Source: CAWAMR01 sp963783095
Lineage (GTDB): Bacteria > Planctomycetota > Planctomycetia > Gemmatales > Gemmataceae
Reading direction: 5' to 3'
Assembly: GCA_963783095.1 (NCBI GenBank)
Contig: CAWAMR010000002.1
Coordinates: forward strand, 1,054,001 to 1,118,000
Length of the DNA stretch: 64,000 nt
The position numbers and the translations under genes are program-made. Positions 24,492 to 33,545 of this stretch are shown here, in pieces (position 1 is the stretch's first letter; each line of letters starts with the position of its first letter). A model generated the notes under the pieces. The model had not been told where the DNA came from. It saw only the letters and a list, made by a program, of their open reading frames with translations, and did no database searches.

Positions 24492-26276
24492 TCAAGGTTT
24501 TACAAAGCTCAGTTCCAGAATTCGCAGCTTCTCTTCCAAACTGACCAGGGCATCCTGCGCTTCGCCGAGTTGTTTGGTAATGCGGAACAATTCTTCCTGC
24601 CGTTTGGTCAGCGCCGCCAGCGCCGCCTTCGTTTTCGTTCGCTCGGCGGTTAATTCGTTCACCAGTGCGGTTCTCTCGGCAGTTCGAGCCGCGACCAGGG
24701 TTTCGTGATCGGCCGCCAGGTCGCGTTCTTGCTTTAGTTGTTCCTGGACTTCTTCCAGCCTGTAGCCCAGGTAGATGGCGTATTGAGCCGCGAGTTGATA
24801 GAGAGCGGTAAACTCCGTTTGCTCTTGGAGCACGAAAGTGCTGATGCGCGGCAACATCCGGTACAGCGCTGAGGCCTGCTCTTCCGCCTCCTTCACGTAA
24901 GCCTCGTAGCCGAGGATGGCCACGACTCGTTCGTGCCAGGGTTTGCGCTCGGCCGGCTTCGCATAAAGATGTGCATCGAGATTATAGAGCAAATGGGCGA
25001 TGCTGCCCCGTTTTTCCCCCGGATCGCGCAAGGCGGCCAGCGGGTCTTGAGTCCCGCTCGAGTCTTCGACGAAAGAGTCGGGGCGGGTCTTGGAAGCCGG
25101 CAAGGCAGCTTCATCGAAGTGCGCTGCCATGAGTGCCTTGGCGATCAGGATCGGGCCTTGCTCGATCCTTTCCTTTTTCTTGGCGTCGCGATCCTGGGGT
25201 GTGATGTCGGCAGGGAAGGGCGGCGGCATGAGCAAGTCGGCGACGCCGGTCAGCGCCTCCTTCTCGGCAGCGGTACGCGCCCGCCACTGGGCCAGTTCGA
25301 GCAATTGCCGCCGGGCGGCGGCGAGGTCTTCCGCAGTCTTCAGCGGATTGCCGGCGATTTCCGCCAGGAATTCCATCTTTTTGGCAGGTTTCGTCGCCAG
25401 GTTGGCGCTCAAATCGGTGAGGCGGGTTTTGCCCTGAGCAATCTTGGCGGCATCCGGCATGTCGCTGCCGGCTTCGGCAAGTAAGGCCTTGAGTGCCGGC
25501 TCGACTTCGTTCTTGTCGGCCTGGTATTTCGTCATCGCCTCTTCGGAGCGAACCCCTTTCGAATTGGGGACCGGCTTGGGCACGACATATTCGAGCATTT
25601 TCTCGGCCCAGAGGCCGATCGCGGCCCGGCCCTTCTTGATATTCTCGGGTTTTAGCAGAATCAGATCGTTATCCAGGAAGGCGGCGATATCGCCGATGGC
25701 GCGCAGGGCATCCTGCTGCATGGCGGTTCGGCCCAGATAAGGCAGATCTTTGCGGGCGACATCGCGCCAGTATTCGACCGGATAATCGCGTAACAGGGCA
25801 TTGATGCCGTCGCGCTCCGGGCCGGTACGAGCGAGATTGATCAGATAGGTAGTCAGGAAAGTTCGCAGCTTTGCTGCATCATTGCCGCGCCTGACAACTT
25901 CGGCGTCAAAAATCTTGCGAATCCGTTTGACTTCATCAGTCTGGTTGGTGATGAATTCATCGGCCCGGGCCGGGAATGGCCAATTCTCAGTCGGCGTACC
26001 ACCGGCCGGTATGAGTTTCTTGACCTTGTCCTTTGGGAGCTGGTCGATGCGTTGAATGCCGTAGAGATTGAAGTCGAAGGGGACAAAATTCTCCTCCAAC
26101 CGATCGGGAGGCATCGGATCGCCGGCTTCAAGGGAGGTTCCCCGAGACACGAACTCCGCCGTCAAGGCGGCATCGGTCCACTCGCGCTTCTGTTTGACGA
26201 TCGATGTGGCCAGGTAAACAAATGCCCCGGCCGCGATGACGTTCAGGAAGATCAGGATGTAACCTAATATCTTCAT
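24492..26276 (-). CDS. Large membrane-anchored helical protein of unknown function
   Basis: A 594-residue protein. The anchor MKILGYILIFLNVIAAGAFV (residues 1-20) continues to KQKREW, the same pattern as in the two following genes. The rest is soluble and helix-rich, with several Arg/Glu/Ala stretches, and ends in a coiled coil at about 500-590 (LVNELTAERTKTKAALAAL). I see no catalytic motif. ATG 26276 is preferred over an upstream TTG; GGGAG lies 5' of it. It is first in the leftward five-gene block (26276 to 20934) and is separated from the rightward kinase by a 390-bp spacer. Confidence 0.7.
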   Translation of the reverse strand: MKILGYILIFLNVIAAGAFVYLATSIVKQKREWTDAALTAEFVSRGTSLEAGDPMPPDRLEENFVPFDFNLYGIQRIDQLPKDKVKKLIPAGGTPTENWPFPARADEFITNQTDEVKRIRKIFDAEVVRRGNDAAKLRTFLTTYLINLARTGPERDGINALLRDYPVEYWRDVARKDLPYLGRTAMQQDALRAIGDIAAFLDNDLILLKPENIKKGRAAIGLWAEKMLEYVVPKPVPNSKGVRSEEAMTKYQADKNEVEPALKALLAEAGSDMPDAAKIAQGKTRLTDLSANLATKPAKKMEFLAEIAGNPLKTAEDLAAARRQLLELAQWRARTAAEKEALTGVADLLMPPPFPADITPQDRDAKKKERIEQGPILIAKALMAAHFDEAALPASKTRPDSFVEDSSGTQDPLAALRDPGEKRGSIAHLLYNLDAHLYAKPAERKPWHERVVAILGYEAYVKEAEEQASALYRMLPRISTFVLQEQTEFTALYQLAAQYAIYLGYRLEEVQEQLKQERDLAADHETLVAARTAERTALVNELTAERTKTKAALAALTKRQEELFRITKQLGEAQDALVSLEEKLRILELSFVKP

Positions 26277-26665
26277 GAGATGCAAACTCCCTACGATGCG
26301 ATTTCTAAGATGCGCAGTGGTATTACAATCGCGGATAATTTCGCTATTTTATGATTGTGCCCGATCTTTCCTAACTTGACAAGCTCTGATTGCTGCGGAT
26401 TTGGCAAGGAAACAGGGTAAAAACCGATCCTGCCGATCTCATCGATTGCACTGCCTGGCAAATTGTGTGCTATATTAGAATGTCATGTTTCGTTTAAGCT
26501 CGCACCTCGTCCTTCGGAGAAGCACGTCAGAAGACAGAGGTCAGACGAAACGGCGACAGGTATGGTATCTTTTTCCGGCCTCTGACTTCTGACCTCTGAC
26601 TTCTGTCCTCTGTCCTCTGTCCTCTGACTTCTGACCTCTGCTGGTTTTGGGTAGGAGATCGCGGT
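26277..26665. other. Divergent 389-bp spacer between coiled-coil block and kinase
   Basis: The left part (26290-26480) is AT-richer than its surroundings and likely contains both promoters. The right part is a tandem-repeat hairpin (26526-26641). No gene is seen. Confidence 0.4.
26526..26641. repeat. Intergenic hairpin with tandem-repeat arms (CCTCTGACTTCTGA unit)
   Basis: A short arm at 26526-26544 (GTCAGAAGACAGAGGTCAGA) is complementary to a long array at 26577-26641 made of CCTCTGACTTCTGA and CTGTCCT units. It lies just upstream of the kinase ribosome site (TAGGAG, 26652-26657), so a hairpin here could influence translation. Confidence 0.8.
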
Positions 26666-28105
26666 ATGCCTCTGGACATGTCGAAACCGACCCTCCAACA
26701 GATTGGAAACTACGATGTGCTTTCCAAAATTGCAGAAGGTGGGATGGGGGCTGTCTACAAGGGTCGCAATCGCGATACCGGTATGATCGTTGCCATCAAG
26801 GTGTTGCCGGCAACGACGGGGCGCAATCCTGTTTTGGTCGAGCGCTTCAAACAGGAATTCAACGCTGCAAGCAAACTCGATCATCCCAATGTCGTCAAAG
26901 CGATCGAATACTGCGGGGTCGGCACGACTCCCTTTTTGGTAATGGAATTTGTCGATGGCGAATCGCTCGGTCAACGAATTGAACGAGATGGTGCCATTCC
27001 TGAAGAGGCTGCCATCCGGATAATCGCACAAGTTTGCCAGGGTCTTCATCGCGCCCACAAACACCGGCTGATTCACCGGGATGTCAAACCGGACAACATC
27101 ATGGTGACGACGGAAGGCGTATCCAAGCTGATGGACCTGGGGCTGGTCAAGGACGCCGAGAACGAACTGAATCTGACGCGGACGGGCCGGGGGCTTGGCA
27201 CGCCTCACTTCATGGCTCCGGAGCAGTTTCGCAATGCCAAGAACGCCGACATTCGCTGCGATATCTATTCCCTCGGCGCAACCCTGTACATGATGTTGAC
27301 GGGTGGGGTTCCGTTTGGGAAAGTTGGGCCGCTCGATTGCTGGATGAAGAAAATCCGCAATGACTTCATTCCGCCGCGCGAAGCCAACCCCCACATCTCC
27401 GAGCGAGTCGATTGGGCCATTCGTCGCGCCATGAGCGGCGATCCGGATCAGCGTCCCAGTTCGTGCCGGGAATTCGTCGAGGATTTGACCGGAGTCACGA
27501 TTCGCGCGCCCTCAGCGCAAAACGAGCAGGGTCCACCCGCCGACGTCTGGTATCTGGTTTACAAGGATGAGGAGAATGAAACTCACACGGTGAAAGGGAC
27601 CACGGAAGGCATTCGCCGGGCGCTCAAGGAAGGGTTGCTGGGAGATGCCACCAATATCCGCGCCTGTCGAACCAAGAGCGGACCGTTCCAGCCGCTGCGC
27701 GGGTTTCCGGAATATCGGGATCTCGTCGTGGAACCGGCACCGATGCCCACCAATCCACCGGCATCCGCGGCAGCCAATCCGACGCCGACCACCCGGAACA
27801 AGTCCACCCCCCCGGCTTCGGGGCGTTACAAGGGATCGCCAGGCAGCAGGTCGAGGCAGGTACAATCCGATCCCGACATGGTCGATTTGAACTCGCCTCG
27901 TGGGGGAAAACGCCCCGCTGTCAATTTGGCGGAAGATATGCCCACCGTCGAGCAAAAGCCCCATCTGGTGTTGCCGAAGGACAAGAGCAGACGATCCAGC
28001 GAATCCGACGAAGGAAATAGCTGGGTCTTTTGGGTTATCCTGGTGTTGATCGCCGTGGGAACGGCCTTTGCCGGCATTGTCTTGTTGCCGAAGATCCGCT
28101 TTTGA
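26666..28105 (+). CDS. Ser/Thr protein kinase with C-terminal membrane helix (DLG variant)
   Basis: A 479-residue Hanks-type kinase. The kinase domain is at about 13-280: glycine loop IAEGGMGAVYKG, K45 in VAIKVL, HRDVKPDN with catalytic D139, and the metal-binding motif as DLG at 157-159 instead of DFG. About 290-360 is a separate small domain (ADVWYLVYKDEENETHTVKG) resembling GYF/DUF4339-type modules. A Pro/Ser-rich linker leads to a C-terminal membrane helix (about 452-474, WVFWVILVLIAVGTAFAG) with a four-residue tail, so the whole kinase is cytoplasmic. TAGGAG precedes ATG 26666. A sigma factor gene follows closely. Confidence 0.92.
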   Translation: MPLDMSKPTLQQIGNYDVLSKIAEGGMGAVYKGRNRDTGMIVAIKVLPATTGRNPVLVERFKQEFNAASKLDHPNVVKAIEYCGVGTTPFLVMEFVDGESLGQRIERDGAIPEEAAIRIIAQVCQGLHRAHKHRLIHRDVKPDNIMVTTEGVSKLMDLGLVKDAENELNLTRTGRGLGTPHFMAPEQFRNAKNADIRCDIYSLGATLYMMLTGGVPFGKVGPLDCWMKKIRNDFIPPREANPHISERVDWAIRRAMSGDPDQRPSSCREFVEDLTGVTIRAPSAQNEQGPPADVWYLVYKDEENETHTVKGTTEGIRRALKEGLLGDATNIRACRTKSGPFQPLRGFPEYRDLVVEPAPMPTNPPASAAANPTPTTRNKSTPPASGRYKGSPGSRSRQVQSDPDMVDLNSPRGGKRPAVNLAEDMPTVEQKPHLVLPKDKSRRSSESDEGNSWVFWVILVLIAVGTAFAGIVLLPKIRF

Positions 28106-28147
28106 GAATGGGTGGCTTTTCGCGTTCATCGTGCAAGGACCGGGTTT

Positions 28148-28714
28148 GTGTTCTCAACACCTCTCACTCTCCTTGAACGGCTGCGCAACAACAAGGATCC
28201 GGCAGACTGGGGCAGATTTGTCGATCTCTACTCGCCGCTTTTGCTCGAATGGTCGCGCAGAAACAGGGTTCCCGAAGCCGATGCGGATGATCTCGTTCAG
28301 AATGTTCTAGTACTGTTGATTCAGCAATTGCCGCATTTTCAGCGCCGGCCCGACGGCAGCTTTCGAGGCTGGCTGTTCACCGTTTTGCGCAACTGCTGGC
28401 GCGATCGGTGTCGAGTTGCTGCCCGGCAACCCATCATTTCCCAGACGGTTTGTCCCGATGAGCACGAAGGAGCGGATCCTATCGCCGAGTTGACCGAAGA
28501 GGAATATCGCAATTACCTGTTTCGGCACATGCTGCGAATCATTCAAAGCGATTTTTCCGAATCGACCTGGCGGGCCTTCTGGCTGCATGTCATCGAGGAT
28601 CAGCCGGCGTCGGAAGTCGCTGCGGCCACGGGAGTTACGCCCAGCGCTGTCTATCTGGCCCGCGGTCGAGTCTTGAAACGGCTACGGGCCGAATTGACCG
28701 ATTTTCTCAACTAA
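28148..28714 (+). CDS. ECF-type RNA polymerase sigma factor
   Basis: A 188-residue sigma-70 family factor. Region 2 includes WGRFVDLYSPLLLEWSRRN, then DADDLVQNVLVLLIQQLPHF and FRGWLFTVLRNCWRD. Region 4 ends ASEVAAATGVTPSAVYLARG, then RVLKRLR, the usual helix-turn-helix. GTG 28148 with AAGGA upstream gives the typical N-terminus; an earlier GTG at 28112 is possible. It lies between two Ser/Thr kinase genes on the same strand. Kinase-linked ECF groups are a known planctomycete feature, so activity is probably controlled by phosphorylation rather than by a classical anti-sigma factor. Confidence 0.92.
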   Translation: MFSTPLTLLERLRNNKDPADWGRFVDLYSPLLLEWSRRNRVPEADADDLVQNVLVLLIQQLPHFQRRPDGSFRGWLFTVLRNCWRDRCRVAARQPIISQTVCPDEHEGADPIAELTEEEYRNYLFRHMLRIIQSDFSESTWRAFWLHVIEDQPASEVAAATGVTPSAVYLARGRVLKRLRAELTDFLN

Positions 28715-28807
28715 TTCCTTTTTCGAGATAGATTCCGCACATTGCCGGCGTCGTACTTCATGAACGACGTTGCTCGCGTCCCCCACCTGCATAGCGCAGC
28801 CAAGGTA

Positions 28808-28960
28808 TCCCAGGGTTCGCAAAGCCTCACCCTGGGCTTTACTGCGATGCCCTTCCAGGCTTCCAGGGCTTGGTCGTTGCGGTTCGAGCCCTCAAACCAT
28901 CGAGCACCCAGCCCTGGAAGGGCGATGTAAAGCCCAGCGTGAGGCTTTGCGAACCCTGGG
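28808..28960. repeat. Dispersed inverted-repeat element, copy 2
   Basis: A copy in reverse orientation of the element at 6248-6402. The ends pair (CCCAGGGTTCGCAAAGCCTC with its complement at about 28931-28960) and the interior holds CCCTTCCAGG/CCTGGAAGGG. It lies between the sigma factor and kinase genes. Differences between arms show that it is not a fresh duplication. Confidence 0.8.
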
Positions 28961-28978
28961 GAAATCTGAGTCATTCAA

Positions 28979-31900
28979 ATGCCGCACGACCCTGTCAATA
29001 AAACCGATCTCATTCGAGACTACCTCGACGGCCTGCTTCCCTCGGAACGCATGGCCGAAGCAGAGCAGATCTTTGAGAATGATCCACAAGCTCGAACGAT
29101 CCTCGACCCATCCGACCAGATTGAAACCTTCATCACTCGCGTTAAGGAGGCCGTCGCCATGCCGCCGTTTCCTGCCGAACAAGACGACCAGGCACGAGCG
29201 CGGATCCGTCAAGCTGTCTCCGAGAAGTTGCCGCAACCAAGTCTTACCGATGACACCGCTGCGGTGGTGCAGCCCGATGGCTCATCGCTGGATAACTCGG
29301 AAATCCCTGTTGCAAGACCGGCATCACTGACGTTTCTCGCGCCGGCCCAGTCTGCCGAAGAGATCGGTAGACTCAATGGCTACCGCGTATTGAGACAGCT
29401 CGGTGAAGGCGGCATGGGCCTGGTGTTCGAGGCCGAGGATGTCAAGCTGGGCCGGCGGGTTGCTCTGAAGGTGATGAAACCGGAAATCGCTGCAAAGGAA
29501 CAGCATCGCGCCCGCTTTCTTCGGGAAGCCAGGACGGCCGCCCAGGTCGAGCACGATCACATCTGCCCCATTTATCAAGTGGGCGAAGAGAACGGCGTTC
29601 CCTTCATTGCCATGCCCTTTCTGAAAGGCGAGCCGCTCGATGTTCGGATGAAACGCCAGAAGTCTTTGCCGTTGCCCGAGGCGATCCGGATCGGCCGAGA
29701 AGTTGCCGAGGGGCTGGCGGCAGCGCACGAGGCCGGTTTGGTTCACCGGGACATTAAACCGGGCAATATCTGGCTCGAGGAAGATAAGAGTTCGGGATCG
29801 CGCAAGAATTCCGGGGCAACTCGCATTGCCGGCAGGGTTAAAATCCTCGATTTTGGTCTCGCTCGACTGTCATCGGACAATGCCCACTTGACGCAATCGG
29901 GGGCGATCATGGGCACTCCCGCTTACATGGCACCCGAACAGGCGCGCGGCAAACCCGTCGATCACAGGGCCGACTTGTTCAGTCTGGGAGTCATGCTTTA
30001 CGAGATGACAACCGGTCAACGGCCCTTCAGCGGACAGGACACGATGTCGATTCTGACGAGCCTGGCCATCGATGAGCCGACGGCACCGAACCTTCTCAAT
30101 CCTGCGATTTCCGCGGACCTGTCGGCTCTGATCATGCAGTTGCTCTCGAAGTCGCCCGAGAAACGGCCCGAAGATGGGCGCGAAGTCTCCGATGCATTGA
30201 TGGCGATTCTGATGCAAACCTCCCAGCCTCTCGTGGAGGCCATGCCGCGAATGACCGCTGTGCCGAGGGCTTCCGCCGTTGATGTCACGAGCGTTGATCC
30301 CTGGGAAGCGATCGATGAATCCGATCCAACGACTGCGCCTACGGCGAACCTGGCAGCGCCGGCGGCAACTCGCAAATCGGGGAGCCGAGCATGGGTCGCG
30401 ATCTATCTGGGCGTGTTGTTGGTCGGTGCTGCAGGATTCGCCGCCTACAAGCTGTTCCTCGAGACGAAGGACGGAACGCTGATCGTCGAAGTCGATGGCG
30501 ATGCCGACGTGCGCTTCAAAAATGGTGAGCTGCATGTCTACGACGCCGAGGGCAAGCTGAAATACACGCTCACGGCGACCGAGCGGAGCAAGAAGATGCC
30601 GCCGGGTAACTATACAGTTGCAGTGACTGCAGCCGACGGCGTCAAACTCGAAACCGACAAGTTCGAGATGAAGAAAGACGGGAAGATAGTACTGCGCGTC
30701 ACGGCGGAACCTGTCGTGGTGGCGCGGAAAGGTGCGAAAGAGTTGACGAAAGTGGACCTGGCCAATGATCCGGATCGCAAGGCCGCTGATTACGTGCTGT
30801 CTGTCGGCGGAACGGTCAAGGTCGACGGCGATGAACGCGAGATCAAAGCAGCCGGCGACTTGCCCAAGGGAGTTGTAAAGCTTGTCCGCGTCAATCTCTG
30901 GCAACGACCGGCGACCGACGCTGGGCTGGCCGTCTTCAAGGACTGCAAGAACCTGAAATACCTCGACCTTTCGCACACCCAAGTAACGAACGAGGGTCTT
31001 GCCGTATTCAAGGATTGCAAGAACCTGACCTTCCTCAACCTGGCAGCAACAAGAGTAACGGATGCAGGGCTGGCCCATTTCAAGGACTGCAAGAACCTAA
31101 CTTCCCTCTCGTTCTACTTTACGGGGGTAAGCGATGTCGGGCTGGCCGCCTTTAAGGACCGTAAGAACCTGACTTTTCTGAACCTGTTCGGCACCCAGGT
31201 GACGGATGCCGGTCTGGCTTATTTCAAGGACTGTAAGAGCCTGGCGGCACTCCACTTGGGCCAAACCAAAGTGGGCGCAGAGGGGCTGGCCTGCTTCAAG
31301 GACTGCAAAAATTTGGAGCGAGTCGATTTGCGGGGTACGCAGGTGACTGATGATATGCTTGCTCATCTCGCCGGACTGGACAAATTGATCGAACTAAATC
31401 TCACGAATTCGAAGGTAACTGCCAAGGGTGTCGAGGCTCTGGCGAAGGGACTGCCGGCATGTACGATCATTTGGGACGGCGGCACCATCAAACCAAGACT
31501 CGAAGTGCCAGCCTCCGACCCGAACCGCAAAGCAGCTGAGTACGTGTTGTCGATCGGCGGCACGGTGAGGATCGAGGGCAACGATCAAGACATCAAGGCG
31601 GCGGCCGATTTGAAAAGAGGATCGATTCGGCTACTGAGCGTTGACATCCGCCAGAACCAGAAAGTGACGGACGGCGGGCTGGCCGTCTTGAAGAACGCCA
31701 AATACCTGACGACTTTTGCCCTGGTGGACACACCCGTGACGGATGCGGGGCTGGCCCACCTCGCGGACTGTAAGGACTTGAAGCGCATTGACTTGGTGCG
31801 CACTCCCATCACCGATAAGGGACTGGCATACTTCAAGGACTGCAAGAATTTGACGCTTATACACCTGGACGCCGTCAACGTCACGGACGCCGGCCTGGCA

Positions 31901-32482
31901 TACTTCAAGGACTGCAAAGACCTGACGGTCCTCACGCTGCTGAACTTGAAAGTGGGCGATGACGGGCTGGAGGTCTTCAAGGACCACAAGAACCTGACGG
32001 AACTCACCCTCAACAACCTACCGGTAAGCGATGCAGGAATCGCTCACTTCAGGGGTTGCAAGAATTTGCTTCGCCTTGAAATGTTCGACACTCCAGTCAC
32101 GGACGCCGGATTGGCACATTTCAAGGATTGCAAGAACCTGAACTGGCTTGCGCTGGGCCGCACGCGCGTGAGCGATGCAGGACTGGCACATTTCAAGGAT
32201 TGCAAGAGCCTGTGGTATCTCAGCCTCGAGGGAACAAAGGTAACGGACGCGGGGCTGGTCAACGTCAAGGACTTGAAGGAACTGGGGATCATCGTTCTGA
32301 GTGAAACAGCAGTAACGGACGCAGGGCTGGCTCACCTCTCGGGCCTGGGCAAGTTAATAGAACTGTTTCTCGCCAAAACCAAGGTGACGGCCAAAGGCGT
32401 CGAGGGCCTGGCGAAGTCGTTGCCGAATTGCAAGATCGGATGGGACGGCGGAACCATCGAACCGAAGAAGCCCTCGCCCTAA
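28979..32482 (+). CDS. Ser/Thr protein kinase with C-terminal leucine-rich-type repeats
   Basis: A 1167-residue protein. The N-terminal 110 residues (LIRDYLDGLLPSERMAEAEQ) resemble a short anti-sigma-like helix region. The kinase is at about 132-400: LGEGGMGLVFEAE, K164, HRDIKPGN with D258, DFG at 291-293, GTPAYMAPEQARG. A membrane helix follows at about 471-492 (AWVAIYLGVLLVGAAGFAAY). The rest is exported: two blocks, each opening with a similar lead (RKAADYVLSVGGTVKVDG; RKAAEYVLSIGGTVRIEG) followed by about 24-residue repeats of the form VTDAGLAHFKDCKNLTxLxL. It probably binds an external ligand or protein. The adjacent ECF sigma factor is a likely output. Confidence 0.92.
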   Translation: MPHDPVNKTDLIRDYLDGLLPSERMAEAEQIFENDPQARTILDPSDQIETFITRVKEAVAMPPFPAEQDDQARARIRQAVSEKLPQPSLTDDTAAVVQPDGSSLDNSEIPVARPASLTFLAPAQSAEEIGRLNGYRVLRQLGEGGMGLVFEAEDVKLGRRVALKVMKPEIAAKEQHRARFLREARTAAQVEHDHICPIYQVGEENGVPFIAMPFLKGEPLDVRMKRQKSLPLPEAIRIGREVAEGLAAAHEAGLVHRDIKPGNIWLEEDKSSGSRKNSGATRIAGRVKILDFGLARLSSDNAHLTQSGAIMGTPAYMAPEQARGKPVDHRADLFSLGVMLYEMTTGQRPFSGQDTMSILTSLAIDEPTAPNLLNPAISADLSALIMQLLSKSPEKRPEDGREVSDALMAILMQTSQPLVEAMPRMTAVPRASAVDVTSVDPWEAIDESDPTTAPTANLAAPAATRKSGSRAWVAIYLGVLLVGAAGFAAYKLFLETKDGTLIVEVDGDADVRFKNGELHVYDAEGKLKYTLTATERSKKMPPGNYTVAVTAADGVKLETDKFEMKKDGKIVLRVTAEPVVVARKGAKELTKVDLANDPDRKAADYVLSVGGTVKVDGDEREIKAAGDLPKGVVKLVRVNLWQRPATDAGLAVFKDCKNLKYLDLSHTQVTNEGLAVFKDCKNLTFLNLAATRVTDAGLAHFKDCKNLTSLSFYFTGVSDVGLAAFKDRKNLTFLNLFGTQVTDAGLAYFKDCKSLAALHLGQTKVGAEGLACFKDCKNLERVDLRGTQVTDDMLAHLAGLDKLIELNLTNSKVTAKGVEALAKGLPACTIIWDGGTIKPRLEVPASDPNRKAAEYVLSIGGTVRIEGNDQDIKAAADLKRGSIRLLSVDIRQNQKVTDGGLAVLKNAKYLTTFALVDTPVTDAGLAHLADCKDLKRIDLVRTPITDKGLAYFKDCKNLTLIHLDAVNVTDAGLAYFKDCKDLTVLTLLNLKVGDDGLEVFKDHKNLTELTLNNLPVSDAGIAHFRGCKNLLRLEMFDTPVTDAGLAHFKDCKNLNWLALGRTRVSDAGLAHFKDCKSLWYLSLEGTKVTDAGLVNVKDLKELGIIVLSETAVTDAGLAHLSGLGKLIELFLAKTKVTAKGVEGLAKSLPNCKIGWDGGTIEPKKPSP

Positions 32483-32642
32483 GGGCGCGGGCGAGATTGA
32501 CGCAGTGCCCCTGCGAAACGCCCGAAGGCAAGCAACTGGTGGCAGGCAATTCCAACTCGCAGCCTGTTACGTTGGTGCCGATGTTGCGGTTGTCTCGGGA
32601 GACGACTTTCGTCACTGCAACACCGCTTGGGAGGGACTTCGC

Positions 32643-33452
32643 ATGAGCGCCGCTCTGAAAACTGACATCGGACCGATGAGCATCCGCGCCCTGCACGAGC
32701 GAATGGGACGCGTTTATCACCAACCAGTCCGCGTGCATTCGTTCACCAACAAGCGCTTCACCGTCAACTTCCGCGTCCCGTTGGACCAGCTACGGCGCGT
32801 CGTTCCCGAGGCCATCCAACTGGATGAAATCCGCGACACCGGCCTGGGTGTCCTCAGCATGTGCGCGTGCGACTTTTGGGTCAACTGGTTCGGCTGGCTA
32901 CCCATCCCGCCGGTGCGGAACAACGACATGCTCTGCCGCATCAGCGCCAAGGTTCGCAAAGGGGACAAAGTCTATCGGGCCTACTACACGCTGCGCTCGG
33001 ACTCCTCGTCGCGCTTCCTCGGCTTCTTCGGCAAGCGTTTCTCCCATTTCCGCAAGCAGGTCTCTCCCTTTGTCCGAGTGGACGACGGCACAAGCTACGT
33101 CCTGGAGTGCCAGGCAGCCGACCCGCTCTGCCGCGGTCAACTGGCGGCGGTGATGGCTTCGGTCACGAAGGAGAAGCCCGAGACAACGACCTTCGCGGGC
33201 ATCGAGGAGGCCAAACAGTTCGTCTTCGACCTGGACGGCAGCTGCGGTTACAACTACGCGCGCGACATGCTGTCCTTCCAGAAAATCGACTACCCACCAT
33301 GGGACATGTACTTTTGCCACGATTACAGCTACCAGTTCCCGTTGATCGATTATCTGTGTGAGACATTTGATCTCGAAGCGGAACTGGACTGTGTGCTGTT
33401 CATGCAGAGCACGAAGCAGACGTGGGGAACCTCGTGGCTTTACCGCAACTGA
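32643..33452 (+). CDS. DUF2071 family protein
   Basis: A 269-residue protein of the DUF2071/YqjF family, related in fold to acetoacetate decarboxylase. Its pattern includes VNFRVPLDQLRRVVPEAIQL, then GVLSMCACDFWVNW, and a long C-terminal part with FDLDGSCGYNYARDMLSFQK. The function is unknown. The start at ATG 32643 opens at the conserved part; the frame is open further upstream but without similarity. There is no signal peptide. It is not obviously linked to the kinase upstream, whose stop is 160 bp away. Confidence 0.75.
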   Translation: MSAALKTDIGPMSIRALHERMGRVYHQPVRVHSFTNKRFTVNFRVPLDQLRRVVPEAIQLDEIRDTGLGVLSMCACDFWVNWFGWLPIPPVRNNDMLCRISAKVRKGDKVYRAYYTLRSDSSSRFLGFFGKRFSHFRKQVSPFVRVDDGTSYVLECQAADPLCRGQLAAVMASVTKEKPETTTFAGIEEAKQFVFDLDGSCGYNYARDMLSFQKIDYPPWDMYFCHDYSYQFPLIDYLCETFDLEAELDCVLFMQSTKQTWGTSWLYRN

Positions 33453-33545
33453 GAAGTCGTGCCGAACAGTTATATGGCTTTGAATAGTCAACATGCATTC
33501 CGGTTCCTGAGCCACAGTCGTAACTTTAGGACAAAGAGGTGTGCG

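Noticed and set aside
29870..31078. 402-codon frame opposite the LRR kinase
   Set aside because: It is antisense to the repeat-encoding part of a well-supported kinase gene and has no recognisable domain.
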